DNA from: Streptomyces sp. SAI-135
GTDB lineage: Bacteria > Actinomycetota > Actinomycetes > Streptomycetales > Streptomycetaceae
Length of the DNA stretch: 64,000 nt
Assembly: GCF_029893805.1 (NCBI RefSeq)
Contig: NZ_JARXYP010000002.1
Span: 9,223,395 to 9,287,394, forward strand
Reading direction: 5' to 3'
The notes under the pieces were generated by a model, which searched no databases, was not told the origin of the DNA, and saw only the letters and a list, made by a program, of their open reading frames with translations. The position numbers and the translations under genes are program-made. Below, piece after piece: positions 7,637 to 16,487 of this stretch. How positions within the stretch are numbered: position 1 is the first letter of the stretch; every line of letters begins with the position of its first letter.

Positions 7637-9518
7637 TCGCCCCCGTGTAGGTACCGCCGGCGCCGATGGCCGTCTCGACGCCGTCGACCGTCATGGTCAC
7701 TGTCTTGCCGTGCGGCGCCTGGACGGCCGCGTCGGAGGCGAGGGTGAGGGAGGTCAGGTACGAGGTGCCGGTGACCGTCCAGGTCGAGCCGCCGCCCAGC
7801 TTCACGATCGCGCCGTTGTTGACGGCGGCCTGGGCGGTGTTGGTGACGATGCCCAGCTCGTAGAAGGCGGACGCGTCGATGCTGGACACGCGGTGCTTGG
7901 CCCTCGTCGCCGAGATGACGCCCTCCACCGTGGAGTCCTCGAAGGTCAGCACCATGTTCTTGCCCTTGCGCATGCCGTTGTAGAAGTCGCCCTTCAGTGC
8001 GATGGAAGTGAAGGAGGCGGCTCCGTCGGAGGTGTGGATGGTCGTGGTGTCGAAGGAGGAGTCCTTCGCCGGGTCGCCGGTCGGCTCGGTGTAGACGCCG
8101 ACGTTCAGCATCTTGCCGTCGACGTTGACCGGGCCCGGGTCGTCCAGCTCGATCATCTGCAGGATGACGCCGTCGCGCGGGTTGAGCCGGGCGCCCTGGG
8201 AGCCGTCGACGGTGATGGCGGTCTGCTGGCCCTTGTTGAGGAACGTGGCCCGCTCGGAGTTGACGACGGTGCCGCCGTCCAGGGTGAGCGTCCCGGCACC
8301 GAAGAACATGTAACCGAAGTGCCCGGAGTTCACGGTCGTGCTGCGCTCCGGGATGGCCGCCAGCTCGGCCGTGCCGAGGCCGAGCCCGAGCTCGGTGTTG
8401 AGCGCGGTGACGGCCTTCGCGCTGCTGTCGCCGTAGTGCACGACCGCCGCGGGGCCCGCGATGATGGTCGCGTAACTGCCCACGTCGAAGCGGGAGCCGA
8501 GGACGCGGACGGTGGCGTCGCCGATGGCGTAGGTTCCGTAGCCGTACGCACCGGTGTTGCCGACGTGGCTGTTGATCGCGGTCAGCTTGAGCCCGCTGCC
8601 GCCCTCGACCGACAGGGCTCCCCATGTCTCCGAGAACACGGTGGAGTTGATGTAGGTGGCAGTGCTGTTCTCGCCGATCAGGTTGGTGGCGCGGACGTTT
8701 CCGTCGAGTCCGAGCATCCACGGCACCGACTCCATGTACGGCGTCTCGACGGTGGCCTGGTAGTCGGCGGGGAGTTCGCCGTTGCGGCAGCGGATCGAGG
8801 AGTTCTTGACGACGACGGTGGCGCCGTCGTTGGAGATGACGCCGGTGCGCACCACGCCCTTGGTGCTGACGCGGGCGCCGTCCACGACGAGCTTGGTGGC
8901 GGAACCGTCGCCGACGACCGCGGCGCCGTACCCGGCGAAGTCGCAACGGCCGTTGCCGCGCAGGGAGATGGTGGTCCGGTCCAGGGTGTAGGCGGCGTCC
9001 TGCACGAACACGCCGTCGAAGCACTCGCCGGTCGAGGTGATCGACACGTTGCGGGCGGCGGAGTCGGTGAGCCGGCCGCCCAGCACCGCGGACAGGACGG
9101 ACCTGTCGCGGTCGACGCCGTCGCCGTCGACAAACAGGGCCTGGCGGAAGGGAAAGGTGAGCGTCTCGTACGTCACCTCGTTGGCCTCGGCCACCGTGAG
9201 GACGACATCGCCGCGGTAGCTGCCCGGCTGGATGAGCGTGACGGTGCCGCCGGTCTCAGTCAGCAGCTGGCCGGTCTCCACGCCGTCCACGGTCATGGTG
9301 AGGCTGTGACCGTCCGGGGCGACGATCGTCCCGCCCTCCGCGATCGTCAGCCGGCTCACCCGGGCGGTCGCCGGGAGCTCGTACGTCTCTCCGGAGCCGA
9401 CGGAGATCTGCTTGCCGGTCGTCTTCGGCGCGGCGGTGGCGGAGGCGGCCGGGACCAGCAGGGCTCCTGCCGTTGCCGTGCCGGCGACCAGGAGGGAGCG
9501 TCGGGTGATCAGCGTCAT
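7617..9518 (-). CDS. Tat-exported right-handed beta-helix protein
   Basis: A 633-residue protein. The ATG at 9516-9518 is chosen because GGGAAGG lies seven bases upstream and a signal peptide follows at once. The N-terminus TRRSLLVAGTATAGALLVPA is a twin-arginine signal with an AxA-like cleavage region (ATAAP). The rest is a long series of short beta-strand repeats rich in Gly, Thr, Val and Asn, the look of an autotransporter or pectate-lyase-like solenoid. A module GHSLTMTVDGVETG near the N-terminus recurs as GKTVTMTVDGVETA at the C-terminus. No catalytic motif was recognised. It could be a polysaccharide-binding or -degrading secreted protein. Confidence 0.75.
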   Translation of the reverse strand: MTLITRRSLLVAGTATAGALLVPAASATAAPKTTGKQISVGSGETYELPATARVSRLTIAEGGTIVAPDGHSLTMTVDGVETGQLLTETGGTVTLIQPGSYRGDVVLTVAEANEVTYETLTFPFRQALFVDGDGVDRDRSVLSAVLGGRLTDSAARNVSITSTGECFDGVFVQDAAYTLDRTTISLRGNGRCDFAGYGAAVVGDGSATKLVVDGARVSTKGVVRTGVISNDGATVVVKNSSIRCRNGELPADYQATVETPYMESVPWMLGLDGNVRATNLIGENSTATYINSTVFSETWGALSVEGGSGLKLTAINSHVGNTGAYGYGTYAIGDATVRVLGSRFDVGSYATIIAGPAAVVHYGDSSAKAVTALNTELGLGLGTAELAAIPERSTTVNSGHFGYMFFGAGTLTLDGGTVVNSERATFLNKGQQTAITVDGSQGARLNPRDGVILQMIELDDPGPVNVDGKMLNVGVYTEPTGDPAKDSSFDTTTIHTSDGAASFTSIALKGDFYNGMRKGKNMVLTFEDSTVEGVISATRAKHRVSSIDASAFYELGIVTNTAQAAVNNGAIVKLGGGSTWTVTGTSYLTSLTLASDAAVQAPHGKTVTMTVDGVETAIGAGGTYTGAITLTVA

Positions 9519-9813
9519 TTCATGCCTTCCCACGGTTCTGGTGCGTCGTCGCGCAGCGTGACTGGTCCGCCGTCGCGACGGGGTCGACGACGGCTCGGAA
9601 AAGGGCACCTGGCTGCGCACGAGGGAGTGAAGCAGCCTTGGGGAGCAGGGAATAGGCGCTGCGCACACGCATGCCGGAACCCGATGCCTGAGATCGGGCG
9701 GCCGGTTCCATGGCGGTCACACAGAGTGGGCACAGGGCGGTGCCGGGGCCGCGCACGACGGCGAGGCGGGCGGCGCGCACGCCGTCCACCTCGCCGTTCG
9801 TGTTCCGTTGTGG
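9519..9813. other. Gene-free stretch
   Basis: This 295-bp gap separates the beta-helix gene from the operon upstream of it on the same strand. I see no coding sequence with support. It should hold the beta-helix promoter and the terminator of the catabolic operon, but I could not place either with confidence. Confidence 0.5.
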
Positions 9814-10584
9814 TTACGCCGGTGCGATCATCCCCGCCGACAGGTCGATATCGGCCCCGCACAGGCCGGGCATCGCCAGCATCGCCAGGAGGGACCGGGC
9901 CACCTCGTCCTCCTCGACAAGACGGCCGAGCGCGGCTCGGGAGGCGAAGTCGCGTTCGGCCTCCTCGACGGTGCAGCCGGTCAGTTCGGCCGTGAGCCGG
10001 AAGTTGCGGTCCATGCGCGGACCGCGCACCGGCCCCGGGGAGAGGGAGTTGACGGAGATCCCCAGCGGGCCGACTTCACCCGCCAGCGTCCGGGTGAGCC
10101 CCAGCAGCGCCATCTTGGAGGCGGTGTAGGGGGTGCGGTTGAGCAGCGGGCGTTTGCCGCTGACCGAGGCGACATTGACGACGTCACCCCGGCCGGCCGC
10201 GATCATCGGCGGCAGGAAGGCCCGGCACATGAGGTAGACGCCGCGGACGTTGACCGCGAATACGCCGTCCCACTCGTCGGGTCCGATGTCGATAAGCGGA
10301 CGCACCGGGCCCGCGACGCCGGCGTTGTTGACGAGCAACGAGACGTCCTCACCGGCCAGTTCCGCTGTGAGGGTGTCCACCGACGACGGATCGGAGACGT
10401 CGCACACCGCCGTGCGGGCCTCGCCGCCGTCCTTGGCCACTTGCTCCGCCGCGTCCGCGAGGGCCCGCTCGCCGCGGCCGACGAGGACGACCCGCGCGCC
10501 CGCGCCCGTGAGCGCCAGCGCGAACGCCCGCCCGAGCGGTCCGCCGCCGCCGGTGACGAGCGCCGTTCGGCCGACGAGCGTCAT
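9814..10584 (-). CDS. SDR-family oxidoreductase
   Basis: A 256-residue classical short-chain dehydrogenase: TGGGGPLGRAF cofactor loop, NNAGVAG, catalytic Ser in NVASVSG and the YTASK pair. Its ATG overlaps the TGA of the upstream histidinol-dehydrogenase-like gene (ATGA), so the two are translationally coupled. It is last in a four-gene minus-strand operon and presumably oxidises or reduces an alcohol or ketone intermediate of that pathway. It stops with TAA, which is unusual in this GC-rich setting. Confidence 0.9.
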   Translation of the reverse strand: MTLVGRTALVTGGGGPLGRAFALALTGAGARVVLVGRGERALADAAEQVAKDGGEARTAVCDVSDPSSVDTLTAELAGEDVSLLVNNAGVAGPVRPLIDIGPDEWDGVFAVNVRGVYLMCRAFLPPMIAAGRGDVVNVASVSGKRPLLNRTPYTASKMALLGLTRTLAGEVGPLGISVNSLSPGPVRGPRMDRNFRLTAELTGCTVEEAERDFASRAALGRLVEEDEVARSLLAMLAMPGLCGADIDLSAGMIAPA

Positions 10585-11882
10585 GCGGTGTTCCAGGGCA
10601 GCTCGTCCCCGGCGGCCCGCGCCGCCCGTACGTCCCCGGAGCGCGCGTGTCCCTCGAACAGCTCGACCCGCGAGGCCCGTCCGCACACCCGGCCGAGCAG
10701 GGCCTGCGAGGCGGTGTCGGTGACCTCCTGGTAGGTCACCGTCTTGAGGTACTTGCCCACCCACAGGCCGCCGGTGTAGCGGGCGGCGCCCCGGGTCGGC
10801 AGCACGTGGTTGGTGCCGATCACCTTGTCGCCGAAGGACACGCAAGTGCCCTCGCCGAGGAAGAGGGCCCCGTACTGGGTCATCCTCTCCAGCGCGAGCC
10901 GCGGCTCGGCGGTCAGCACCTCCACGTGCTCGAAGGCGAACTCGTCTGCGAGCGCGTACAGTTCGTCGACCGAGTCGACGACGTGGACCTCGCCGTGGTC
11001 GCGCCAGGCGGGCTCGGCGAAGTCGCGGGTCGGCATGCCGGGCACCAGCCGCTCGACCTCGGCGAGGGTCTGCTCGGCGACCTTGCGGGAGGTGCTGATC
11101 AGCACGGCCGGGGAGTCGGGGCCGTGCTCGGCCTGGGAGAGCAGGTCGACGGCGCAGACGAACGGGTCGGCCTGCTCGTCCGCCAGGACCAGGATCTCGG
11201 TGGGCCCCGCGAACAGGTCGATGCCGATCTGGCCGAACAGCTGTCGCTTGGCCTCGGCCACGTAAGCGTTTCCGGGCCCTGCGATCAGATTGACCGGGCG
11301 CATCGAGTCGGTGCCGACGGCCATGGCGGCCACCGCCTGCACCCCGCCGAGCAGCCAGATCTCGTCCGCGCCCGCCAGATGCATGGCGGCGACGGTCGCG
11401 GCCGGGATCTCGCCGCGGATGGGCGGCGTGCAGGCGACCACGCGCGGCACCCCGGCCACCTTGGCCGTGACGATGGTCATGTGGGCGGAGGCGGTCAGCG
11501 GGTAGCGTCCGCCCGGGATGTAGGCGCCGGCGGCCTGGACGGGGACGTGCTTCTGCCCGAGCCGCACGCCCGGCAGGGTCTCCACCTCGAACTCGCGAAG
11601 GGAGTCGAGCTGGTGGCGGGCGAAGGAGCGCACCTGGTCCTGGACGAACCGGATGTCGTCGATGACCTGCTGCGGCACCGACGCGACGATCTTCTCGACC
11701 TCCTCGTCGCTGAGCCGGAAGGAGCCGGGGCTCCAGTCGTCGAACTTCTCGGAGTACGCGCGCACGGCCGCGTCCCCGCGCTCGCGGATGTCCGCGATCA
11801 CGCCGGCCACGGTCTCGCGGACCTGGTCGAGGGAGGCGGCGACCTGCGCCTTCGGCACGGCATGCTTCAGGATCTCTGCCAC
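10581..11882 (-). CDS. Histidinol dehydrogenase-like / sulfopropanediol dehydrogenase-like NAD-dependent dehydrogenase
   Basis: A 433-residue HisD-fold protein from a GTG start. Recognisable signatures are PGGRYPLTASAHM, VNLIAGPGNAYVAEAKRQLFG and DLFAGPTEILVLAD, followed by the metal/substrate region QAEHGPDSPA and the C-terminal LPTRGAARYTGGL. Biosynthetic HisD makes histidine, but no other his gene is near. Placement with a dioxygenase, a hydrolase and an SDR argues for a catabolic paralogue such as those that oxidise diols or sugar acids. The substrate is unknown. Confidence 0.85.
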   Translation of the reverse strand: MAEILKHAVPKAQVAASLDQVRETVAGVIADIRERGDAAVRAYSEKFDDWSPGSFRLSDEEVEKIVASVPQQVIDDIRFVQDQVRSFARHQLDSLREFEVETLPGVRLGQKHVPVQAAGAYIPGGRYPLTASAHMTIVTAKVAGVPRVVACTPPIRGEIPAATVAAMHLAGADEIWLLGGVQAVAAMAVGTDSMRPVNLIAGPGNAYVAEAKRQLFGQIGIDLFAGPTEILVLADEQADPFVCAVDLLSQAEHGPDSPAVLISTSRKVAEQTLAEVERLVPGMPTRDFAEPAWRDHGEVHVVDSVDELYALADEFAFEHVEVLTAEPRLALERMTQYGALFLGEGTCVSFGDKVIGTNHVLPTRGAARYTGGLWVGKYLKTVTYQEVTDTASQALLGRVCGRASRVELFEGHARSGDVRAARAAGDELPWNTA

Positions 11883-11910
11883 AACTGCGGCCTTTCTGCG
11901 GGTAATCGGA

Positions 11911-12846
11911 TCAGACGGGGGGCGCTGCGAAGAGCACGTCGGGGTCGTTGAACTGCTCCTTGGCGACCGATTCGCTCATCGGGTCGGCGGTGCCCCACTG
12001 GTCCTGGGTGAGCGGGTCGTCGACGTCGTGCCGGCCCGGGTGCCACAGGTCCTCTTCGAGGACGGCGAGTTCGGTGGTGTACTCCACGGTGTTGCCGTGC
12101 GGGTCGTGGAAGTAGGAGAAGGTGTTGTCGCCGGCAAGGTGGCGGCCCGGCCCCCAGGTCAGCCGGGTCCCGGCGCGCAGCGCCCGGCCCGTGCCGCGCA
12201 TGTACTCCTCCACCCCGCGCATCTCGAACGAGGCGTGGTGCAGGGAGACGTGGGGTCCGCGGGCGATGGCGAAGGAGTGGTGCAGCGGGCTGCACCGCAG
12301 GAAGTACATGAGGTCGCCCATGTGCGTGGAGTACAGGGTGTCGGTGAGCCGGAAGCCGAGGTGCTCGACGTAGAAGTCGCGCAGTGCCTCGGGGTTCCGG
12401 GAGTTGACGACGCAGTGGGAGAGCCGTACCGGAACAGCCTCCCGTTCCTCGACCTTGCGGTGGGCGCGGGTGGCGACGTCCGCGGAGACCTCGACGACCC
12501 GGCCGTCCGGGTCGAAGAACCGCAGCCCGTAGCCGCCGCCCGGGGTGTCCAAGTCCGTGGGCTCGTGGACGAGTTGGACGCCCGTCCGGCCGAGCCGCAG
12601 CGCCAGCTCGTCCACCGCCGCCGGCGACACCGCCCCGAAGGCCACCAGGTCCATGCGCTTGCGCTGGTCCTCGCGGACGCGCACGACGTACTGCTCGGGG
12701 CTGCCCTCGGCTGCGAAGAAGGCGATCCCGCTGTCGTTCGCCACTTCCGTCAGGCCCCAGGTGGTGCCGAAGAAGGTCCGCTGCCGCTCGAAGTCCGGTA
12801 CGGCCAGGTCGACATGGCGCAGATGGGTGATGGGCTGGAAGCTCAT
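11911..12846 (-). CDS. Extradiol (type I, VOC-fold) ring-cleavage dioxygenase
   Basis: A 311-residue two-module vicinal-oxygen-chelate protein. The first module begins ITHLRHVDLAVPDFERQ. The second has LSHCVVNSRNPEALRDFY, GPHVSLHHASFEM and ends DPHGNTVEYTTEL. The His residues in HCVV and SLHHASF and the Glu in VEYTTE are candidate Fe(II) ligands of the 2-His-1-carboxylate site. Length and order fit 2,3-dihydroxybiphenyl or catechol 2,3-dioxygenases. The start ATG overlaps the stop of the upstream FAH gene by four bases. It likely opens a dihydroxylated ring made by the flavin hydroxylase encoded across the divergent promoter. Confidence 0.85.
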   Translation of the reverse strand: MSFQPITHLRHVDLAVPDFERQRTFFGTTWGLTEVANDSGIAFFAAEGSPEQYVVRVREDQRKRMDLVAFGAVSPAAVDELALRLGRTGVQLVHEPTDLDTPGGGYGLRFFDPDGRVVEVSADVATRAHRKVEEREAVPVRLSHCVVNSRNPEALRDFYVEHLGFRLTDTLYSTHMGDLMYFLRCSPLHHSFAIARGPHVSLHHASFEMRGVEEYMRGTGRALRAGTRLTWGPGRHLAGDNTFSYFHDPHGNTVEYTTELAVLEEDLWHPGRHDVDDPLTQDQWGTADPMSESVAKEQFNDPDVLFAAPPV

Positions 12847-13805
12847 GCGTGGCTCCTGACAGTGTTGCGCTGGAGGCCCAGTCCCGTGATCTCCGCCTCC
12901 ACGACGTCTCCCGGCGCGAGGAAGACGCCCCAGTGCGCGCCGTTGCCGGCCGGGGAGCCGGTCAGCAGCAGGTCGCCCGGGAGCAGGGTGGTGGTCGTGG
13001 AGACGTAGGCGATGAGCCGCGGGATGTCGAAGATCATGTCCTTGGTGGACTCGTCCTGCCGGACCACGCCGTTGTGGCGCAGGGTGATCCGCAGGTCGTT
13101 CGGGTCGCCGACGAAGGCGGCCGGGACGAGGAAGGGGCCGGTGGGCAGGAAGGTGTCGGCGTTCTTGGCCGTGAACCAGTCGGTGCCGATGGCCTTCAGG
13201 TCGGGCCGGTAGAGGCGGTCGCGGGTGGTGAGATCGTTGCAGATGGTGTAGGCGGCCACGTGGCCCAGCGCCTCGTCGGCAGGGATGTCGCGGCCCGCCT
13301 TCCCGATGACCAGGGCGAGTTCGAGCTCCCAGTCGTGCTGCTCGCCGAGCGCCGGGAGCACGATGTCGTCGTAGGCGCCGCACATGGCGCGCGGTGAGCC
13401 GAGGAAGACGTAGGGGACGCCGCCACGGAGCCGCTCGTCCATCATCTGCTCGGCGTCCGCGCGGGCCTCCTCGGGGGTGGCGCCGTGCACGCTCTCCTTC
13501 TCGGCGGCGACCAGATCGACCACGTGCTTGCGGTAGTTGGCGCCGCTCTGCAGGATCTGGCCCGGCTCGATGGGGGGCAGCACGCGCACCGCGGACAGGT
13601 CGTGCCAGGGGCCGTCGGCGGACCGGGCGAGCTCCTCCAGGCAGGGCAGCCAGGCGTCCCAGTCGGTAAGCAGGGCGCGGGTGGAAGGCACATGGCCGGA
13701 CAGGTCGCGCACGCGGGCGCCGGTGACCAGGCCGGGGAAGGGGGCGGCACCGGCGCGGAAGGTGCCGAGCGCGAACGGTCCGGCGTGGGTGAGTGGATCG
13801 GGCAC
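12843..13805 (-). CDS. Fumarylacetoacetate hydrolase-family protein
   Basis: A 320-residue protein from a GTG start with GAGGAGAG upstream. The FAH fold is shown by LQSGANYRKHV, the metal-binding WELELALVIGKAGRDIP, NDLTTRDRL and the C-terminal LLPGDLLLTGSPAGNG. The family hydrolyses or decarboxylates C-C bonds in dicarbonyl ring-fission products using Mg2+ or Mn2+ held by acidic residues such as those in WELELAL. It is first in the minus-strand operon (FAH, dioxygenase, HisD-like, SDR). A second FAH enzyme lies in the plus-strand operon at 18829. Confidence 0.88.
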   Translation of the reverse strand: MPDPLTHAGPFALGTFRAGAAPFPGLVTGARVRDLSGHVPSTRALLTDWDAWLPCLEELARSADGPWHDLSAVRVLPPIEPGQILQSGANYRKHVVDLVAAEKESVHGATPEEARADAEQMMDERLRGGVPYVFLGSPRAMCGAYDDIVLPALGEQHDWELELALVIGKAGRDIPADEALGHVAAYTICNDLTTRDRLYRPDLKAIGTDWFTAKNADTFLPTGPFLVPAAFVGDPNDLRITLRHNGVVRQDESTKDMIFDIPRLIAYVSTTTTLLPGDLLLTGSPAGNGAHWGVFLAPGDVVEAEITGLGLQRNTVRSHA

Positions 13806-14033
13806 GGGCGGCTCTCCTCGTACGGGTGGGGTCGCCTTCGACGCTAGGCATCCCGCACGGGTGGCGGAAATGGCCGTTCGCGATGCCTGCCATCACGGGC
13901 CCGCCCGGCCCTGAACCGGGCCTCCATCGTCGTGCGGGATGGATGACGTCCCCCTTGCCGATGACTCCATCCGTTGACCGTGCGTCGACCGTCCGCGCAG
14001 GCTCGGAGCACCCCACCACCCGAGGAGAGACAC
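13806..14033. promoter_or_regulatory. Divergent promoter region with an 11-bp inverted repeat
   Basis: This 228-bp gap separates the two divergent catabolic operons. CATCCCGCACG at 13849-13859 is the exact reverse complement of CGTGCGGGATG at 13931-13941, with centres about 82 bp apart. Each arm lies near one operon, as expected for a regulator that controls both. The LysR-type protein at 19937 is the obvious candidate. I did not identify clear -35/-10 boxes. Confidence 0.55.
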
Positions 14034-14330
14034 GTGGTAGTCGAGCATGCCCTGCTGACCGTGGAGGCCGGCCGGGAGGAGGAGTTCCAGGAGGTCTTCG
14101 GCAAGGCCCGGCAGGTACTGGCCGAAGCCGACGGGTTCCACTGGTCGGAGCTGCTGCGCTGTGCGGAGCGGCCCCGGACCTTTCTGTTGCTGGTCGGCTG
14201 GGAGTCGGTCGAGGCGCACACCGTCGGCTTCCGCGAGTCCGACCGCTTCGGCCGCTGGCGGGCCCTGGTCGGCCCCTTCTTCGCCGAGCGGCCGGCCGTC
14301 GAGCACTACCACGCAGTCAGCCCGCGCTGA
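14034..14330 (+). CDS. Antibiotic biosynthesis monooxygenase (ABM)-domain protein
   Basis: A 98-residue single-domain protein. The GTG at 14034 is preferred because GAGGAG lies six bases upstream; an in-frame extension to 13974 has no such site. The sequence runs VVEHALLTVEAGREEEFQEV, then FLLLVGWESVEAH, FRESDRFGRWR and VEHYHAV, the usual ferredoxin-like ABM pattern. Small ABM proteins oxidise quinol-type aromatics without a cofactor or act as helpers. It is first in the plus-strand catabolic operon, just before the FAD monooxygenase. Confidence 0.85.
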   Translation: MVVEHALLTVEAGREEEFQEVFGKARQVLAEADGFHWSELLRCAERPRTFLLLVGWESVEAHTVGFRESDRFGRWRALVGPFFAERPAVEHYHAVSPR

Positions 14331-14361
14331 CCCGTCCCTCCCTACGCCCCAAGGATCGCCC

Positions 14362-15486
14362 ATGCCCGTACAGAAGGTGCTCGTCGTCGGCGGCGGCATC
14401 ACCGGAAGTGTGCTCGCCCTCGCCCTCGCCCAGCGCGGCGCCGACGTCGACCTCGTCGAGATCTCCCCCCAGTGGTTCGGTGTGGGCCACGGCATCACCA
14501 TCCAGGGCAACGCGCTCAAGGCGCTGCGCTCGATCGGCGTACTGGAGCGGGTGCTGGAGCGGGCGGTGCCGTTCGACATCATGCGGCTGCGCCGCGCGGA
14601 CGGCTCGCTGATCACGGAGCTGCCCACCCCGCACACCGGGGGCCCGGACCTGCCCTCGACGGCGGGAGCGCTTCGCTGCGACCTGCAGAGCGCGCTGTGC
14701 GACGCGGTGTACGCGCACGGCGTACAGGTCCGGCTCGGACTGAGCGCCGAGCGGCTCGACCAGTCGCCCGGCCACGTCGACGTGACGTTCACCGACGGCT
14801 CCACCGGCCGCTACGACCTCGTCGTGGGCGCCGACGGCATCAACTCGGCGATGCGGGCCCTGATCGGTTTCCCACACCGGCCGCGCCCGGTCGGCATGTC
14901 GATCTTCCGGGTGGTCGCCCAGCGCCCCGCCGAGATGGACTGCGCCGAGGTGTACTACGGCGGCCCGCGCTTCAAGGCCGGCTACAGCCCCATCTCCCCC
15001 GAGCAGTGCTACGCCTACCTGCTGGACGAGAACCTCGACGCCTCCCTGGTCGGCTCGCGCGCCCCACTGGCGCTGATGCGCGAGCGCGGCGCCGGCTACG
15101 ACGGCACCTGGGGCAAGATCATCGCCTCGCTGCCCGACGACACGGCGGTGGACTACCGCTGGATCGAGGCGGTCCTGGTCGACGAGGACTGGCACCGAGG
15201 CCGGGCGATCGTGGTCGGCGACGCGGCACACGCCTGTCCGCCGCTGATCGCGCAGGGCGCCGCGATGTGCGTGGAGGACGCGGTGCTGCTGGCGGAGCTG
15301 GTCACCGGGGACGAGCCGCTGGAGCGGGCCCTCGGCCACTTCATGGCACGGCGGCTGCCGCGGGTGCGGTTGGTGCTGGAGAATTCTCTCCAGCTCGCCG
15401 AGTGGGAGATCCATCCGGGCACGCCCGGCGCCGATCCCGCCCGGATCATGTCGGAGACCCTCGAGTCACTGACGGCGGCGGCATGA
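14362..15486 (+). CDS. FAD-dependent aromatic monooxygenase
   Basis: A 374-residue group A flavoprotein. The ATG at 14362 follows AAGGATCG. It has VVGGGITGSVLALALAQRG for ADP binding, VVGADGINSAMR as the DG motif and IVVGDAAHACPPLIAQGA as the distal GD motif. Such enzymes hydroxylate a phenolic ring. Its stop overlaps the start of the amidohydrolase (ATGA). Together with the dioxygenase of the divergent operon it could supply the diol that is then cleaved. It differs from the monooxygenase at 2536 and is not a recent duplicate. Confidence 0.9.
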   Translation: MPVQKVLVVGGGITGSVLALALAQRGADVDLVEISPQWFGVGHGITIQGNALKALRSIGVLERVLERAVPFDIMRLRRADGSLITELPTPHTGGPDLPSTAGALRCDLQSALCDAVYAHGVQVRLGLSAERLDQSPGHVDVTFTDGSTGRYDLVVGADGINSAMRALIGFPHRPRPVGMSIFRVVAQRPAEMDCAEVYYGGPRFKAGYSPISPEQCYAYLLDENLDASLVGSRAPLALMRERGAGYDGTWGKIIASLPDDTAVDYRWIEAVLVDEDWHRGRAIVVGDAAHACPPLIAQGAAMCVEDAVLLAELVTGDEPLERALGHFMARRLPRVRLVLENSLQLAEWEIHPGTPGADPARIMSETLESLTAAA

Positions 15487-16487
15487 GCAGGCCGGTCGTC
15501 GACTTCCACGGCCATGCGGCCGTCCCGGCCGCCGACGCGCTGGTCGCCGGCACACCGGGTCTCGCCGCCGAGCTGGCGGCCGAGCAGCGCGCCCACTCCC
15601 CGGCCTCGCTGGCCGCCAACCGTGCCCAACTCCAGCGGCTGGCCGGTAAGTTGACGAGCGTCGAGGAGCGTCTCGCCGACCTGGACGCGATGGGCGTGGA
15701 CGTGCAGGTGGTCGGCCCGATGCCGATGCACCACTACTGGGCCGAGCCCGACCTCGCGGCCCGCCTCGCCCGCACGGTCAACGAGGCGGTCGCCGCGCAC
15801 TGCGGTGAGGCCCCCGAGCGGCTGTACGGGCTGGGTACCGTCCCCCTCCAGCACCCGGACCTCGCCGTCGCCCTGCTGGATCGGGCGGTCACCGAACTCG
15901 GCCTGTACGGCATCGGCGTGTCCACGAGCGTCGAGGGGCGGGAGCTGGCCGATCCGGCGCACGACGACGTGTGGCGCCGGGCCGAGGAGCTGGGCGCGGT
16001 GGTCTTCGTCCACCCCTGGGGCTGCTCCCTGGGGGAGCGGCTGGCGAGCCACTACCTCGGCAACACCGTCGGCCAGCCCGTGGAGACCACGGTCGCGCTC
16101 TCCCACCTGATCTTCAGCGGGGTCCTCGACCGCTTCCCGCGGCTGAAACTGGTGGCCGCGCACGGCGGCGGCTATCTGCCGACGTACATCGGACGCTCCG
16201 ACCACGCCTGGCGGGTGCGCGGGGACGCCCGCGGCTGCGCCGAGCCGCCGAGCAGCTATCTGCGCCGGATGTGGTTCGACGCCCTCGTGTACACCCCGAG
16301 CGCCCTGCGTCACCTGGTCGAGGAGGTGGGCGCCGACCGGGTCGTGCTCGGCACCGACCACCCCTTCGACATGGGCGTCGACGACCCGCTGGCCCGCCTG
16401 GACGCGGCCGGACTCGCCCCGGCCGACCGTGCCGCGATCGCCGGGGGCAACGCCCTCGACCTGCTTCTGAAAGGACGTACCCGATGA
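15483..16487 (+). CDS. Amidohydrolase-2 family protein (ACMSD/gamma-resorcylate decarboxylase-like)
   Basis: A 334-residue metal-dependent TIM-barrel enzyme. It opens with the metal site VVDFHGHAAVP, has QVVGPMPMHHYW, VFVHPWGCSLGERL with the expected His, LVAAHGGGYLPTY and the C-terminal acid in VVLGTDHPFDMGV. This is the pattern of aminocarboxymuconate-semialdehyde decarboxylase relatives, which remove CO2 from, or hydrolyse, ring-cleavage products. It is joined by four-base overlaps to both neighbours, so it belongs to the same pathway. Confidence 0.88.
   Translation: MSRPVVDFHGHAAVPAADALVAGTPGLAAELAAEQRAHSPASLAANRAQLQRLAGKLTSVEERLADLDAMGVDVQVVGPMPMHHYWAEPDLAARLARTVNEAVAAHCGEAPERLYGLGTVPLQHPDLAVALLDRAVTELGLYGIGVSTSVEGRELADPAHDDVWRRAEELGAVVFVHPWGCSLGERLASHYLGNTVGQPVETTVALSHLIFSGVLDRFPRLKLVAAHGGGYLPTYIGRSDHAWRVRGDARGCAEPPSSYLRRMWFDALVYTPSALRHLVEEVGADRVVLGTDHPFDMGVDDPLARLDAAGLAPADRAAIAGGNALDLLLKGRTR

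Noticed and set aside
7197..9995. Very long plus-strand open frame (over 900 codons)
   Set aside because: Most of it is the antisense shadow of the beta-helix gene; only the first 300 bases or so are meaningful, as an ABC-ATPase remnant.
10581..11882. Histidine biosynthesis gene hisD
   Set aside because: No other his gene is near and it is embedded in a catabolic operon, so a catabolic paralogue is more likely.
11911..14019. 702-codon minus-strand frame that seems to fuse two genes
   Set aside because: Its first part is an out-of-frame shadow of the FAH gene; the dioxygenase has its own ATG with a four-base overlap.
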